A stretch of 64,000 nucleotides of DNA from Eriocheir sinensis (lineage: Eukaryota > Arthropoda > Malacostraca > Decapoda > Varunidae). The stretch covers positions 747,320 to 811,319 of the forward strand of contig NC_066571.1 of NCBI RefSeq assembly GCF_024679095.1, written 5' to 3'. The translations under genes and the position numbers were made by a program. The notes under the pieces were generated by a model. It worked only from the letters and a program-made list of their open reading frames with translations. It did no database searches and had not been told where the DNA came from. Below are positions 42,590 to 54,891 of the stretch, piece by piece (positions within the stretch are counted from its first letter, which is position 1; each line of letters opens with the position of its first letter).

Positions 42590-42930
42590 ACCCCCCCCCC
42601 TCACTCACTTTACCTCAGAGCCTATTTACCCATCCCTTCACCCACCTCACCTCGCCTCTTTCCTAACCCTCCTTGATCTCACACACCTCACTCACCTCAC
42701 ATCCCTTCATACTCCTCCTCTCTCCCACTTTACCTCCTTTCCCAAACCCCCTCTCACTCACCTCACCTATTTCGTAACCCTCCTTGATCTCACACACCTC
42801 ACTAACCGCTTCTCTTTCCCCCTCTTTACTCACCTCACATCCCTTCCTACTCCTCCTCTCTCTCACTTTTCCTCCATTACTAAACAACCTCTCACACACC
42901 TCACCCCCTTTCCTAATCCCCTTCACTCTG
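42590..42930 (+). promoter_or_regulatory. Tandem-repeat 5' leader of the CR1-type LINE
   Basis: A pyrimidine-rich unit of about 120-125 bp (TAACCCTCCTTGATCTCACA at 42665 and 42776, with further CATCCCTTC.TACTCCTCCTC at 42702 and 42838) occurs at least twice and ends about 30 bp before ORF1. Repeated 5' leaders act as internal promoters in some LINEs; that role is inferred here. Confidence 0.5.
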
Positions 42931-42958
42931 TGTTTTTATCTCTTTCATTTCAGCTAAG

Positions 42959-44011
42959 ATGGCGCCTAAGAAGTGCAGTACTTGTAACGGTAGCTTCTCA
43001 GCTCACTTTTTTACAGGGCGTTTTGTTGTCTGTCGACTGTGTCTCTCCAGGCAGCATCTCGAGACAAGACTGCAGGAGCAGGAAGAGAAGATGGAAGAAG
43101 GCCAGAATAAAATAATAGAGCTTTCTCTCACCAGGCAGCATCTCGAGACAAGACTGCAGGAGCCAGAAGAAAAGATGGAAGCAGGTCAGAATAAAATAAT
43201 AGAGCTTTCTCGCACTGTTACCTCCTTGCAGGAATTCATCCAGGCTAACGTTGCTGTGGTGCCAAACCCTTCTCCAACTGCCCCCTTGCCCTCAGCGGTA
43301 CCGTCGACACCAGCGGACACCACGCAGCGGGAGGATGCTAGTGGCAACGCCGATGATGGCTTCACCGTCGTGAATGGAGGAGTCAAACCAGCCAGACAAG
43401 CGATTTATCCTGTTCATTGCTTCAACAGGTTTGCTATTCTGGAGGAGGAGGACGAGCAGGAGATCACCTTCCTGGTGGGTGACTCCATGATTCGCCAGCA
43501 GCTCGTTGAGTTCTGCGGCAGAGTTCCTCGTCGAAGACGGAACTATTGCTATCCTGGTGTTGGGATCGACGATATAACTACTGCTCTTGAAGAGATTTCC
43601 CCCCAGGCTACTAATGATTCACTGTTTGTTATTCACACAGGTACGAACGACGTCACCACGACCCGGTCTGAGGAACTCCTGGACAAGTACCGTAGGCTCA
43701 TCCAGCAGTATAAGTCGAAATCCCCTAACATTTTGATTTCAGGAGTTCTACCACGGACTTGGACGGAGAGCGACTTTTTCAGTAAGGCCTTCAGCCTAAA
43801 CAACCGCTTACAGAGTCTTTGTAGAGAGCTTGACGTGGAGTTCTTCAACGCCTGGGACAATTTCTATGGACAAAGTGAGCTCTTCCACAGGGACGGATTG
43901 CACCGGTCTCCCATCGGGGCAGCCAGATTCGGAAGGCTCCTGAACAACGTAGTACGTGACATCCGATCAAAAAACGAGTCTCAGCCACGTCCCTCCACGC
44001 CGCCCGTGTAA
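42959..44011 (+). CDS. LINE ORF1: zinc-binding N-terminus, coiled coil, SGNH esterase domain
   Basis: 350 residues from ATG 42959 (MAPKKCSTCNGSF) without a stop. Residues 6-28 carry CSTC...CRLC, a possible zinc site. Residues about 30-80 are heptad-rich and contain a tandem duplication of 27 codons (SRQHLETRLQEQEEKM and TRQHLETRLQEPEEKM). A Pro/Thr-rich linker follows. Residues 170-340 form an SGNH hydrolase: VGDSMIRQQ (catalytic Ser), a central GTND (IHTGTNDV) and HRDGLHRS (Asp and His). CR1-type ORF1 proteins bind RNA and several carry such esterases. Substrate unknown. Start chosen because upstream DNA is repeat leader. Confidence 0.85.
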   Translation: MAPKKCSTCNGSFSAHFFTGRFVVCRLCLSRQHLETRLQEQEEKMEEGQNKIIELSLTRQHLETRLQEPEEKMEAGQNKIIELSRTVTSLQEFIQANVAVVPNPSPTAPLPSAVPSTPADTTQREDASGNADDGFTVVNGGVKPARQAIYPVHCFNRFAILEEEDEQEITFLVGDSMIRQQLVEFCGRVPRRRRNYCYPGVGIDDITTALEEISPQATNDSLFVIHTGTNDVTTTRSEELLDKYRRLIQQYKSKSPNILISGVLPRTWTESDFFSKAFSLNNRLQSLCRELDVEFFNAWDNFYGQSELFHRDGLHRSPIGAARFGRLLNNVVRDIRSKNESQPRPSTPPV

Positions 44012-44019
44012 ATAGACGC

Positions 44020-46857
44020 CGTGTATCGCAACAAACCCGTAACCGTGATCCCGCAAGTACCACCACCTCTATTACCAAGCCTCTAGATAACTTAAAAATC
44101 CTTAGTTTCAATGTGCATAGCCTAAGAAACAAATTTGATGATCTGAGACGTCTTGCTCTAACAGAAAATTTTCACATAATTGCTATAACCGAAACATTTA
44201 TCGACACCACAAATATTGATTTAAGTTCCGAATACAACATAGATGGCTACAGACTCTTCAACAAAGATCGTGTAAACCGTAGAGGCGGTGGCGTCGCCCT
44301 TTTTGTCAAAAGCTATTTGCAACCCACTGACAAAGCACCAAGAGACAGTAACGTTGAACATTTGTGCATACGAGTAAACATTGCAAAAGTCAATTTAAAT
44401 ATATCTGTCACCTACAGACCTCCCGGGCAATCACTCGATGACGACCTTGAAATGTACAGCGTCTTAAGGCAGTCACTTAATTACAACGACTCACTGATAT
44501 TAGGAGACTTTAACCTCCCCCATATCGACTGGGCAACACTGTCAGGTACAGAAGGCGAGTCACATAGAATTATCGAATTTCTAGAAGAAAATTATCTAAG
44601 CCAAATGGTTTCTGAGCCAACTCGACAAAATAATATACTCGACCTTGTTATAACGACCCAAGATAACCTAGTCAGTAATGTCACGGTAGGAGAACACCTC
44701 GGTTCTTGCGATCATAAATTAGTGCGCGTCGACATTAGAGCTCAATCATCAGTGACTGAAAATAAAGTAAAGGTGCCCAATTTCAAAAGAGCTAACTTCG
44801 TAGAAATCCGAAAAAACTAACAGAAATACAACTATCAGATGACGGCAACGTAGAGGAAGCCTGGCTAAGCTTTAAAAATCACTTACTCACTCAGCAGAAC
44901 ACATTCGTCCCCTTGTGCGAGAAGCGACTTAACACTAATAAAAGCCCACCGTGGTTTAATAGCGAAATTAACCAATCAGTCAATGAGAGAAAATTGTTTT
45001 ACAGGTTAAAGAAAGGAGAAAGCACGCCCGAAAATATTAGACTTTATAATGATGCCAGGCGACGAGTAAAAAGACTAGTAGGTCAGGCAAAGCGTTGATA
45101 TGAAGAAAATATTGCAGCCAACTGTAAAAATAATCCGAAATCTTTCTTCAGTTACATAAACAACAGAGAGGCGATCAAAAGTGGTATTGGACCTTTAACA
45201 AACAGCGACGGTGCACTAGTGACTGACAGCCAACACATTGCAAACCTCTTAAACAATTACTTTTCCTTGGTGTTTAATACTAACAGTCTTCCTCCCACTA
45301 CCACCAACACCAGTACTATTGTAAATCTCGAGCATGCATTGCCTAATTTTGAAATAACAACCGATGAAGTCCTTAAAGCTCTCCATTCACTTAAAACAAA
45401 TAAAAGTCCCGGACCCGACAAAGTATATCCTATACTGCTTAAAGAAACAAAGAGCGAAATACTCTCCTCCCTCACTATCGTATTCAATATGTCCTTGCGA
45501 CAAGGCATCGTCCCTTCGGATTGGAAAAAGGCTAACGTGACACCGATTTTTAAGAAAGGAGACAAAAAAATATCAGGTAACTACCGACCCATTAGTCTAA
45601 CTTCAATTGTAGGTAAGCTACTTGAGAGCATAACTAGAGACAAAATTGTGAGTTACCTCGAAAGCCACACATTAATTGGGGATTCACAACATGGCTTCCG
45701 TAACAAAAGATCCTGCCTGTGAAACCTACTAACCTTTTATAACGATCTCTTCTCAGTTTATGACATAACCAAATCATTGGACGTAGTCTATCTTGATTCC
45801 CAGAAAGCGTTTGATAAAGTCCCACACCATACATTACTTTATAAATTAAAGCAAATAGGCATTGACGGTCAAGTAAACCAATGGATCGCGAATTGGTTGA
45901 GCAACAGACAACAAAGAGTTGTGATTGACGTATTCAACTCAGAGTGGGCGCCGGTCACTAGTGGCGTCCCTCAGGGCTCGGTTCTTGGCCCAGTGCTCTT
46001 CATTATTTACATCAACGATGTGGATGTTGGACTCAATAATCGCATTAGTAAATTTGCAGACGACACAGATTGGTAACTCGGTTCTCACTGACGAAGACAG
46101 GCAAAGCCTCCAAGAGGATTTGCACAAAATTTCAGTTTGGTCTGATAGATGGGAGATGCCCTTTAACGTAAACAAGTGCCAGGTCCTTCAAGTTGGAACA
46201 AGGAATAAGAAGTTCGATTACGAAATGCGCGGCGTTAAACTCACAAGCGTTCAATGCGTTAAGGACCTGGGGGTCAAAATCGCGTTAAACCTCAAATTCT
46301 CACATCAATGCATCGATGCAGCAAATAAAGCGAACAGAATGTTGGGCTTCATTAAAAGAAACTTTTTATTCAAGAATAAAGATGTAATATTTCCGCTCTA
46401 CAATAGTTTAGTCAGACCCCACTTGGAATATGCGGTATAGTTTTGGTCTCCCCACCATGCAAAGGACATTGCTAAACTACGTGTTCAGCGTCGAGCAACA
46501 AAAATGATCCCTTCCTTGCGCAACAAATCCTACGAAGAAAGGCTTTCCACCCTTAATATGTTCTCTCTTGAGAAACTTCGCCTCCGAGGAAAACTGATCG
46601 AATGTTTTAAAATACTTAATGGTTTCACGAATGTAGACAGAACAAAATTGTTTATGATCGATGACACTTTGCGAACGAGGAACAATGGCACAAAACTCAA
46701 ATGTAGACAAATAAATTCAGACTGCACCAAATTTTTCTGCACCAACGTTGTAGTGCGAGAATGGAATAAGCTCCCACCATCAGTGGTCCAGTGTAACACG
46801 ATTGACTCCTTTAAAAACAAGCTCGACCGTCACTTCCTTGAACTTAATATTAACTAG
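44020..46857 (+). pseudogene. LINE ORF2: endonuclease and reverse transcriptase, broken
   Basis: The frame is open from before the ORF1 stop, so the two ORFs overlap. Endonuclease: LKILSFNVHSLRNKFDD, IIAITETFI, SLILGDFNLPHIDW, SCDHKLVRVDI (near 44710). [80 protein letters not shown], then a C-terminus ending REWNKLPPSVV...LELNIN. Lesions: a frameshift near 44815, TGA at 45096, TGA at 45719, a frameshift near 46068 and TAG at 46438. The endonuclease nicks the target and RT primes from it. Confidence 0.87.
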
Positions 46858-46980
46858 AGTAGAAAATCAACGTTTTGGAGCCATCTGATTAATGTAAAAT
46901 CACTTAGGTTTAAGGACAGACCACCTAGTCTGGACCATGAGGTCTGTGTGGTCTGATTTTCTATGTAATTCTATCTATGT

Positions 46981-46985
<5 letters not shown>
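46858..46985 (+). other. LINE 3' untranslated region with short terminal repeats
   Basis: Ends with TTTCTATGTAATTCTATCTA followed by TGTAATTC, resembling the ATTCTATG-type octamers at CR1 3' ends, before a (CT)n array. Confidence 0.5.

Positions 46986-47060
<75 letters not shown>
46986..47060. repeat. (CT)n microsatellite
   Basis: About 75 bp of CT directly downstream of the LINE 3' end. Confidence 0.95.
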
Positions 47061-47061
<1 letters not shown>

Positions 47062-47064
<3 letters not shown>

Positions 47065-47099
47065 CTATAAGCTATATATAATTATATAGCTTATAGTTT
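47062..47099. other. 38-bp palindrome
   Basis: AAACTATAAGCTATATA (47062-47078) and its exact inverse (47083-47099) surround TAAT. Confidence 0.85.
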
Positions 47100-47840
47100 T
47101 CATTGTAAGTATTATTATTACACAGCAAGATGTGAGCCGTTACAAAGGCAGCCCCACGCTTACTACTGTGAGCCATAACAAAGGGACGGGCAGTCATTAT
47201 TTTTAGATTTAATGTTTAGGCTCTCCCCATTGTGGCCAAAAAGGTATTTAGCATGTTTTGTATTTTTATACCGTGTCTAGGATATGCATATATAGACAAT
47301 CAAATGAATTATAGTGAGTATAAGCAATAAACATTACCTAAAGATGTGTGTACGTAATTTCTTTGTGTGTTAAATTCACTACAGAAACCTATAGAAGATA
47401 CGATATTTGTCAATCAAAGACAAAGACAATGAAAGTCTGTTTAGATTCTATTTACGTTACCGCTCGACGTAAATACTTTCGATTTTATTTGCGTTACCGT
47501 TCGACGTGAATACTTCGTTTTCTATTTCATCTCTCCTCGCTTCACCTGCTGACGTAATTTTCTGCGAGCTGGTTGACCCTGTGTCCTTTGATCCTGCTGC
47601 AGCCCACACCACACTGTTATAGCGTCGTGTAACGAGGCCCGCCAAGCAAATAAAGCGACTTTGCGCCTGCGCGTCTCGTTCACGATACCTTACCAGGATT
47701 AAATAAATTAACGATCAATAATTATCGCTTAATTTTATAAATAAAGACGTTTATTTGAAGTAACTATTTAGCAACGTGTATAAAAATAATTGTAAGAAGT
47801 CTGCAGTCACTTGTTGCCATGACAACGTTGACCACTTTAT
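47100..47840. other. No gene; probable interior of a hAT-like element
   Basis: AT-rich. A 36-bp unit with TTTACGTTACCGCTCGACGT occurs twice in diverged form (47450-47520). No transposase motif found. Confidence 0.4.
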
Positions 47841-48005
47841 TTTCTGTGATCGGTGATCGGAAGTTAGTTTGTGAAGTTCCGATCTCCACAGTCCGATTAC
47901 CTTTTACAAAGATGATCCAATCTTTGCATTCCGATCGCCAATTGCTGTTCCGATCAAATCGGAAGATCGGACGATCGGACTGATGATCGGAAGTGCCCAG
48001 CTCTG
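47841..48005 (-). repeat. hAT-like terminus with GATCGG iterons
   Basis: About ten GATCGG/CCGATC motifs end in GTGCCCAGCTCTG. On the minus strand the end reads CAGAGCTGGGCAC, like the CAG-rich ends of hAT elements. The partner end was not found, so orientation and size are open. Confidence 0.5.
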
Positions 48006-48012
48006 TATACAG

Positions 48013-48653
<641 letters not shown>

Positions 48654-49390
48654 AACATAAGAACATAAGAACGCAGGAGTCTGCAAGAGGCCGGTAGGCC
48701 TGTACGAGGTAGCTCCTTTGACCCTAAGCTCCCGTGTATCTAACCCCACCTAATATCGCTGTCCATGAATTTATCTAGTCTATTTTTGAATGTGACAATT
48801 GTATTGGCACTCACCACATGACTGCTAAGCCTATTCCACTCATCCACCACCCTGTTAGTAAACCAATTTTTGCCTATGTCCCTGTTGAATCTGAATTTAT
48901 CCAGTTTAAACCCGTTACTGTTTAGGGTCCTACCCGTCTTTTCATTACCAACAAAACCTTATAATCATCCCTTATTAAAGCCTCTTCAATCCATTTATAA
49001 ACCTCGATCAAGTCTCCACGCACCCTTCTGCCTTCTAGAGAATGCAAGTTTAACCGTTTGAGTCTTTCCTCGTATGGCAAGTTTCAACCCCTGAATCATC
49101 TTTTCACCATCCCTCCTCTGCACCGATTCTAACACACTTTGATATCCAGGTGGACCAGAACTAAACCACAGTAGTAGCCAGAAGATGAGGTCTAACTAAT
49201 ACTAAATATAGTTTGAGGAAGACTGGCGCTTCTATTGCTCCTTCTATTGGCTCCTTCAAATAAATCCCAGCACCCTATTTGCTCGATTTCTAGCATGAAC
49301 GTATTGTGCCCTTGGACGGAGATCAGAGCTCACTCAGACCCCTAAATCCCTCTTCGCACTAAGAGACCTGCTTATGCGAAAGCGCCATGC
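48654..49390 (-). mobile_element. 3' end of a second CR1-type LINE, with (AAGAACAT) tail
   Basis: On the minus strand, text near the end of RT reads LPYEERLKRLNLHSLEGRRVRGDLI, then NRVVDEWNRLSSHVVSANTI and FKNRLDKFMDSDIRW, the usual C-terminus of CR1-type pol. After a short 3' region it ends in ATGTTCTTATGTTCTT (48653-48672 on plus). The remaining upstream part is broken by several stops. The 5' end is lost near 49390. Insertion interrupted the LINE fragment at 48379-48653. Confidence 0.78.
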
Positions 49391-49636
49391 TGGGACAACA
49401 GTTATGTGAGGGGCTGTCCTACCACACACCTGTAAAAGGCAGGGATTAAAGCGCACCTCAACGCGTCTACTTGGATCAGCTGATATTGTTTTGAAAGTCT
49501 AAGGGGTGGGGAGACAAAGTGACCAATAGCCAGCGTTGGCTTCATTGTTCGTGACGTCGCTATGCATGGCTCCTCCCATAATACCTCCATGACCCGGATG
49601 GGACCCCACCGCCGAAAGCAGGGTTAGCCAGATCAC
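49391..49636. other. No gene recognised
   Basis: Mixed-composition DNA between the CR1-type LINE and the tandem duplication. Confidence 0.4.
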
Positions 49637-51839
49637 TGACCCAAGACCCAGGCTGGTAATTCAAGACTATCGCCGCCGCCGCCATTTGCATGCCGTATTT
49701 GCCATAGTTGGGTATTTTATGCTCCACTCTGTGCATCCAGGTGGTGCCTTGTGATCCGACATTGTAGGTACTGTATGCCAAAGTTAATATATTTATCCAG
49801 ATATGTGCAGAAAACCATGGTCAATAATAAGTTAAAAGTGGTGCAGTGGCGGGCGTTGAAATTTTCATTGGGCCCCAGCAAGAGGCCTGTAGTGGCTTTA
49901 AACGAAAACAGTTGGATGAATAGATGTAAGTGGAGAGCCATATATAGTATGGCGTGGGGCAAGGGGTTTAGGCAGGGCTGAGGGAGGAGTGAAACGCGAC
50001 GGCTGTGTTTTTATACAGAATAGCACCCACCGGGTGTTATGCATTGGCGTGCTGTGTCCAGGGTAATGGGCCTCCTCCCCACCACAGGCTCAAGGGCCAA
50101 TTGCGATTTGGAGATGAGCACCGAGGCCACAAGCCACTATAGCATATGCCCCCAACTTTACCTTCTTACTCTTACAGTGACTGACGTGTTTACGTTGCCA
50201 ATGATACATGTTGATTTATTATTTATCATTACATACCCAGTTAATTTTCATCATCATTGGTAACCCCATTTATGCATAATGTAAAGATGAATCGTTTGTT
50301 TCAGTGACTTTGTGTTATTTAACAAAGGATATCACAAAAAATACTCAGTTAGGTTTAGATTATCAATGAGTGAAGGCCAGTAACAATTCAATATTATATT
50401 TAAAATGGTAATCAATCGGGCAAAACATAAGAATAACCACTCCAAACCAATATCTGTATTAATTTAGCACATGAAAGAAAGAAATTTATTATTATAATGC
50501 ATTTTCGTATACGTTTTACCTTGAGGAGGCTCGATTTTCTAAGTCCATTGTTATTGTTTCCACAACCGCCTCTATACAATAGCCAGACTGAGCCTCATAC
50601 CTGCTCTTGGAAAAAACAGTGCACCCAACAAACTAGTTTCTAAGTCAGTGCGCGCAGGTCGTAAAGTTCAGTTGGAGAAGTTTAAATATATTTGGATACG
50701 TGGCGGCCTGTCAAAACCTATGCGCCGGGACGGATTGGGAGGGCGGCGGTGGGGAGGGAGTGGGGGGGGCAGTATGCCCACCATCTGATGACATGCCTGA
50801 CACTCGTCAGCAGATTGAATGCTAGGTCATTGGAATAGACTACAAGAGTATGCGTTAGGACTTTCCTTATTTTAAGACTTGGGAATTTTTCCTGATTTAG
50901 GGATTTTCTAGGGAAATTTTGAAGGCCATTTTTCAGTGATATGGGTTTCCTCTCTCATCACTCCCAGTTCCCCACAGGTCCCCAGGTTTGTCTTAGGGGG
51001 GGGCTGGGGTGGTGAGGGGTGGAGTGGTAATTGTTGGGATTTACCGGATTATCAATATAACGTCATCTATCAAAGGTGGTATATGCTGGGTGTGTGTTGC
51101 CTCACCCACCCTACAACGTCAAGTCCGAGGGTCCTCCTGACAAGTCTCCATGCAGGGCCCCTTTCATCCTGGAGTACCTCCTGGCAGGATTTATCAAGTT
51201 GCTCAAGTCACAAACTCTGTAGGTGTCATTAGGTTCTTCTGATCTTTAGAGTGAGTCAAACTGTAAAGTTAACATGTACCCAGTTATGACAATCATTATT
51301 AATAGTTTCGTGTATTTTTTAATTTCGAGTCAACGTGTTCCATCAATGTCCCCAATCACACCTGGGAACCCAGCAATGTCTTGAAATTCAGTTTCTTTCT
51401 TGATTAATCTGTGTAATAAGAAAAAAAATAAAAATTTTGTACCTGTTGATAATTGTGCTCAATGTTTTTATCAGTTAAATAAATGCATTTGTACAGTTGT
51501 TTTGCTTTATTTTCTTATGCCGGAGGATAGAATTGATCTTGATTTTCATGACCCTATTTGCGCTGAGTGAATGAGAGTTATAGTTCAGCAGTGTTATCAT
51601 TAGGTAAGGTTGGAGGCATTTGATAAGCTGTGTGTTGTCTTAATCTTGACAAGTAATGCACAGGGCACCAGTACAGGTGCATAACACGAATACTTGTGTT
51701 GGCTGCTGGGGGAACTGCGTGCCGAGTGTGTATGGAAGGGAAATGAATAGGTGTACTACTAGTTAGTCTTGGTGTGTTGTGACAAGTGAGTGTGTATTTG
51801 TTTTCTGAATGAGTCTATTGTACCGCAGTCTAAAGTCTG

Positions 51840-52200
51840 TAGGGGGAGGCTGTTCCAGTCACGTGTGGTGCGTGGAAAGTATGAGTCCGTACATGTGTCC
51901 GTGTTTGTGTGATACATTTGGTATTTTTGGCTGAATGTGTTATGAGTACGCTGACTGTTTGCGTCCTGTAAGTATGTGTGTGGGTCAATGTCAATGTAAG
52001 TGTATGTGATCTTGTACAGAATTTTAAGTGTGTGCTTGTCTGCACATGTGAAGAGGTTACATATTAATCTGTTATTTGATCTGTGTTATGATGCCTGGTG
52101 TTCAAGTTCATTGTTTATAATGAACTGAGCCACCTTGGTGTTGATTAGTGCTAACTTATAAATGTTTGTGTGTGTGTGTAAGGATCCCACACCGTGGAAC
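51840..52200 (-). pseudogene. Degenerate LINE RT C-terminal fragment (unit A)
   Basis: On the minus strand: LYKITYTYIDIDPHTYLQDA-like text then SYFPRTTRDWNSLP, the F-P-R-x-[IT]-R-D-W-N-x-LP motif at the end of many Jockey/CR1 pol proteins. Stops interrupt it. The same fragment lies at 55714-56070 in unit B. Confidence 0.6.
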
Positions 52201-52368
52201 AGGATGCTAGTGTTGGTCTCACAAGTGTGTTGTTCATCAGCGCTTATTTGTCTCTTGCCCTTAAGCCTGCGTCAAGTGAGAACTTATTACCCTGGGACAC
52301 AGGCAAGTATCTAATGTCTAAGTTAAAAGTGTTTGCTTTCCCAGAAAACCCATTTATCCATCAGCCTG

Positions 52369-52515
52369 ATAGGGTATCAGGACACCTCTCCTCCCGAAAT
52401 TGATCTTTCTTTCGGCCACCTCTTTTAATTATTTTTGGGAGCAGCGAGTGGGCTTTTTTTATTATTGTTTTTGGTGCCCTTGAGCGGCCTACTTTGTTGT
52501 AAAAAAAAAAAAAGG
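52369..52515 (+). mobile_element. LINE 3' tail, copy 5 (unit A)
   Basis: Last 145 bp of the LINE family at 13570 (AGGGTATCAGGACACCTCTC onward), ending in poly-A. Confidence 0.85.
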
Positions 52516-52549
52516 GGGGGGAAGATGAACAGGTGGTGTGCCATCTGCC

Positions 52550-53100
52550 TAGGCTGGGGCTATGAATTTTAGAGTAAAAGGGTCGACATTAAGATGGTAC
52601 AGCAAGACACAGAAGCTAGAGGGAGTAGACTGCCATGTAGGAGGCTGGGGGAGCAAGCTGATGTTTAAAGCAAGAACGAGAACCCCGCAGCTAAATGGCA
52701 GGAATAGGGAAGGGGGAAACCAGAACTGTAGCTGTAGGACAGGGGAGAAAGAATCAGTGGAACACCTAATAGTAGAATGCAGCAACTATGAAAGGCAGAG
52801 AGGGGAGTTATTAGTAGCACCAGGGAGGAGGCTAAGAGGCTGGTGGAGGCCAACGGGGCCATCGCACGGTACGTGTTGGATGGAGATGCAGTGCTGGGAA
52901 AAAATGGCACAAATGCTTGAATAAGTGCACGGATAAGCAATGTCAGTAAGTTATTCCAGCAACAAACTGAAAAGTAAAGTGTGATAGTATATTGCAGTGA
53001 AGAAAAATTAAGGTACACAACACAATTGAAAGGAAAAGTGTGAATAAACAGGAGAGACGCCCGAGAGGAGGAGGACAGGTCAAAAGAAGAAGAGGAAGAA
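52550..53100 (+). pseudogene. LINE C-terminal Cys/His fragment (unit A)
   Basis: Frame 52562-52924 has NCSCRTGEKESVEHLIVEC followed by SNYERQRGELL. This C-x-C...H-x4-C arrangement with the EHLI.EC text is typical of the C-terminal zinc-like motif of I/R1/Jockey-type pol proteins. Nothing upstream of it in RT is recognisable. Confidence 0.6.
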
Positions 53101-53125
53101 TATTTGTTTACATATCCGCCTAAAT

Positions 53126-53212
53126 GCGTTCCATTTACGGCGCCAAAACCCGGACATGGGTCTGGGTTTATCCCCGAACCTGGTTCCGGGTTTTGTGTCA
53201 AATGGAAGATGC
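53126..53212. other. Foldback hairpin of 87 bp (unit A copy)
   Basis: GCGTTCCATTTAC...AAAACCCGG pairs with CCGGGTTTT...AAATGGAAGATGC. Same structure at 57004-57090. Confidence 0.65.
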
Positions 53213-54624
53213 TATTAGCCAGATCAATTTCGACACAAGACCCAGGCCAGGACCAAGACTATCGCCGCCGCCGCCATTTGCATGCCTTATTTCCTATATT
53301 TGGGTATTTTTTGCTACAACCACTGCATCCAGGTGGTGCCTGGTGATCCGAAATTGTAGGTACTGTATGCCAGTTACATACTTACCCATAGATATGTGCC
53401 GAAAAACCATGAATATAAAGTTATAAGTGGTACAGTTGGCCGGGCGTTTAAATTTTAATTTCGGGCCCAGCAAGATGCCTGTAGTGGCTTTAAACGAAAA
53501 CAGTTGGATGAATAGATGTGGAGAGCCATATGTATGGCGGGGCAAGGGTTTTGTGGCTAAGCGAGGAGGGAGTGAAACGCGACGGATGTGTTTTATAGAA
53601 TAGCACCCACCTGGTGTCACATTGGCGCTGCCAGGTCCTGGGTAATGGGGTTCCTCCACCACAGGCTCAAGGGCCAATGCGACGGAGATGAGCACCGAGG
53701 CCACGCGCTGCTATAGCATATGCCCCCAACTTTACCTTTACCTTACAGTGACTGACGTGTTTATTGCCGATACATGTTGATTTACTATTTATTATTACCT
53801 ACCCAGTTAATTTTCATCATCATTGGTAACCCCCATTTATGCAAATGTAAAGATGAATTGTTTGTTTCAGTGACTTTGTGTTATTTGGGTCACTGATATC
53901 ACAAAAAAATACCAGTTAGGTTAGATTATCAATGAGTGAAGCAGTAACAATTCAATATTATATTTAAATGGTAATCAATTGGGCAAAACTTAAGAATAAC
54001 CACTCCAAACCAATATTCGTTGTAATTTAGCACGTGAAAGAATTATTATTATAATGCATTTTCGTATACGTTTTACCATGGGGAGGGGCCAGGGGGGCAA
54101 GCCTCTTTAATTATAGAATTAGGTGGCTTGGATTTTCTAAGTCCATTGTTATTGTTTCACAACCGCCTCTATACACAGACTGAGCTCTCACTGCCTTTGC
54201 AGCACCCTACAAACTAGTTCCTAAGTCAGTGCGCGCAGGTCGTAAAGTTCGGTTGGAGTAGTTTAAATATATTTGACCTGTGGCGTGGCCCGTCAAAACT
54301 TACGCGCCGCAGGACGGATTGGGAGGGCGGTGGTGGGGGGAGGGGGGGGGGGGCAGTATGCCCACCATCTGATGACACGCCTGACACTCGTCAACATATT
54401 GAATGCTAGGTCATATTGGAATAGACTACAAGAGTATGCGTTATGACTCTTCCTCATTTCGAGACTAGAAATTTTCCTGAAGATTAGATTTTTCCAGGGA
54501 AATTTTGGAAGGCCATTTTCAGTGATATATTCTGCCTCAATACCCTGGTTCCCCACAGGTCCCCAGGTTTGTCTTGGGGGGTAGGGGGGGCTGGGGTGGT
54601 GGAGTGGTAATTCTTAAGATTTAC

Positions 54625-54891
54625 CACTAGGCCTGATAAGGGAGCCTCCCATAACCCACTTGGCGAATGGGGTACCTCTTTGGCCGACTCGGTAAGGAGT
54701 GGCTCTCCCGTCACGCTGGTCGCGGGTTCAAGATAAGTACAAGATAACTAATAATGCGGCTATAGGTTCAAATAGGTTAAGTTTCCTAAATGGCGAGTTT
54801 TGTTTAAAATTATATTCCATCATATTTTTGTTGCCGAGGTATAATTTGAAGGCATGAATAGTATTCCAATTGTTGTAGAAAGTATCCAATT
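54625..54891 (+). mobile_element. Unit-B-specific insertion with tRNA-like SINE head
   Basis: TGGCCGACTCGGTAAGGAG fits a Pol III A box and TCGCGGGTTCAAG a B box about 35 bp later. The block is absent from the matching place in unit A (about 51043). No clear target duplication, so deletion in A remains possible. Confidence 0.5.

Larger units (their letters stand above)
42590..46985 (+). mobile_element. Nearly full-length CR1-type LINE
   Basis: It comprises leader repeats, ORF1 (42959-44011), an overlapping ORF2 (to 46857), a short 3' untranslated region with TCTATGTAATTC repeated twice, then (CT)n. The esterase-containing ORF1, endonuclease plus RT ORF2, and short-repeat 3' end are the CR1 pattern. 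ORF1 is intact; ORF2 has five or more lesions. Confidence 0.85.
49637..53212. repeat. Tandem duplication, unit A
   Basis: It matches unit B (53213-57090) in order along its whole length, from a GACTATCGCCGCCGCCGCCA segment (49665 versus 53257) to a hairpin (53126 versus 57004). Divergence by eye is roughly 5-10% with small indels. Contents: LINE debris only. 49665-51830 shows no coding motif. Confidence 0.88.

Noticed and set aside
43186..45565. Minus-strand frames opposite the CR1-type LINE (43186-43386, 43633-43860, 45257-45565)
   Set aside because: Shadows of ORF1 and ORF2, which have clear domain motifs on the plus strand.
54685..54735. tRNA gene
   Set aside because: A-box and B-box like sequences occur, but the acceptor stem does not pair; treated as a SINE head.
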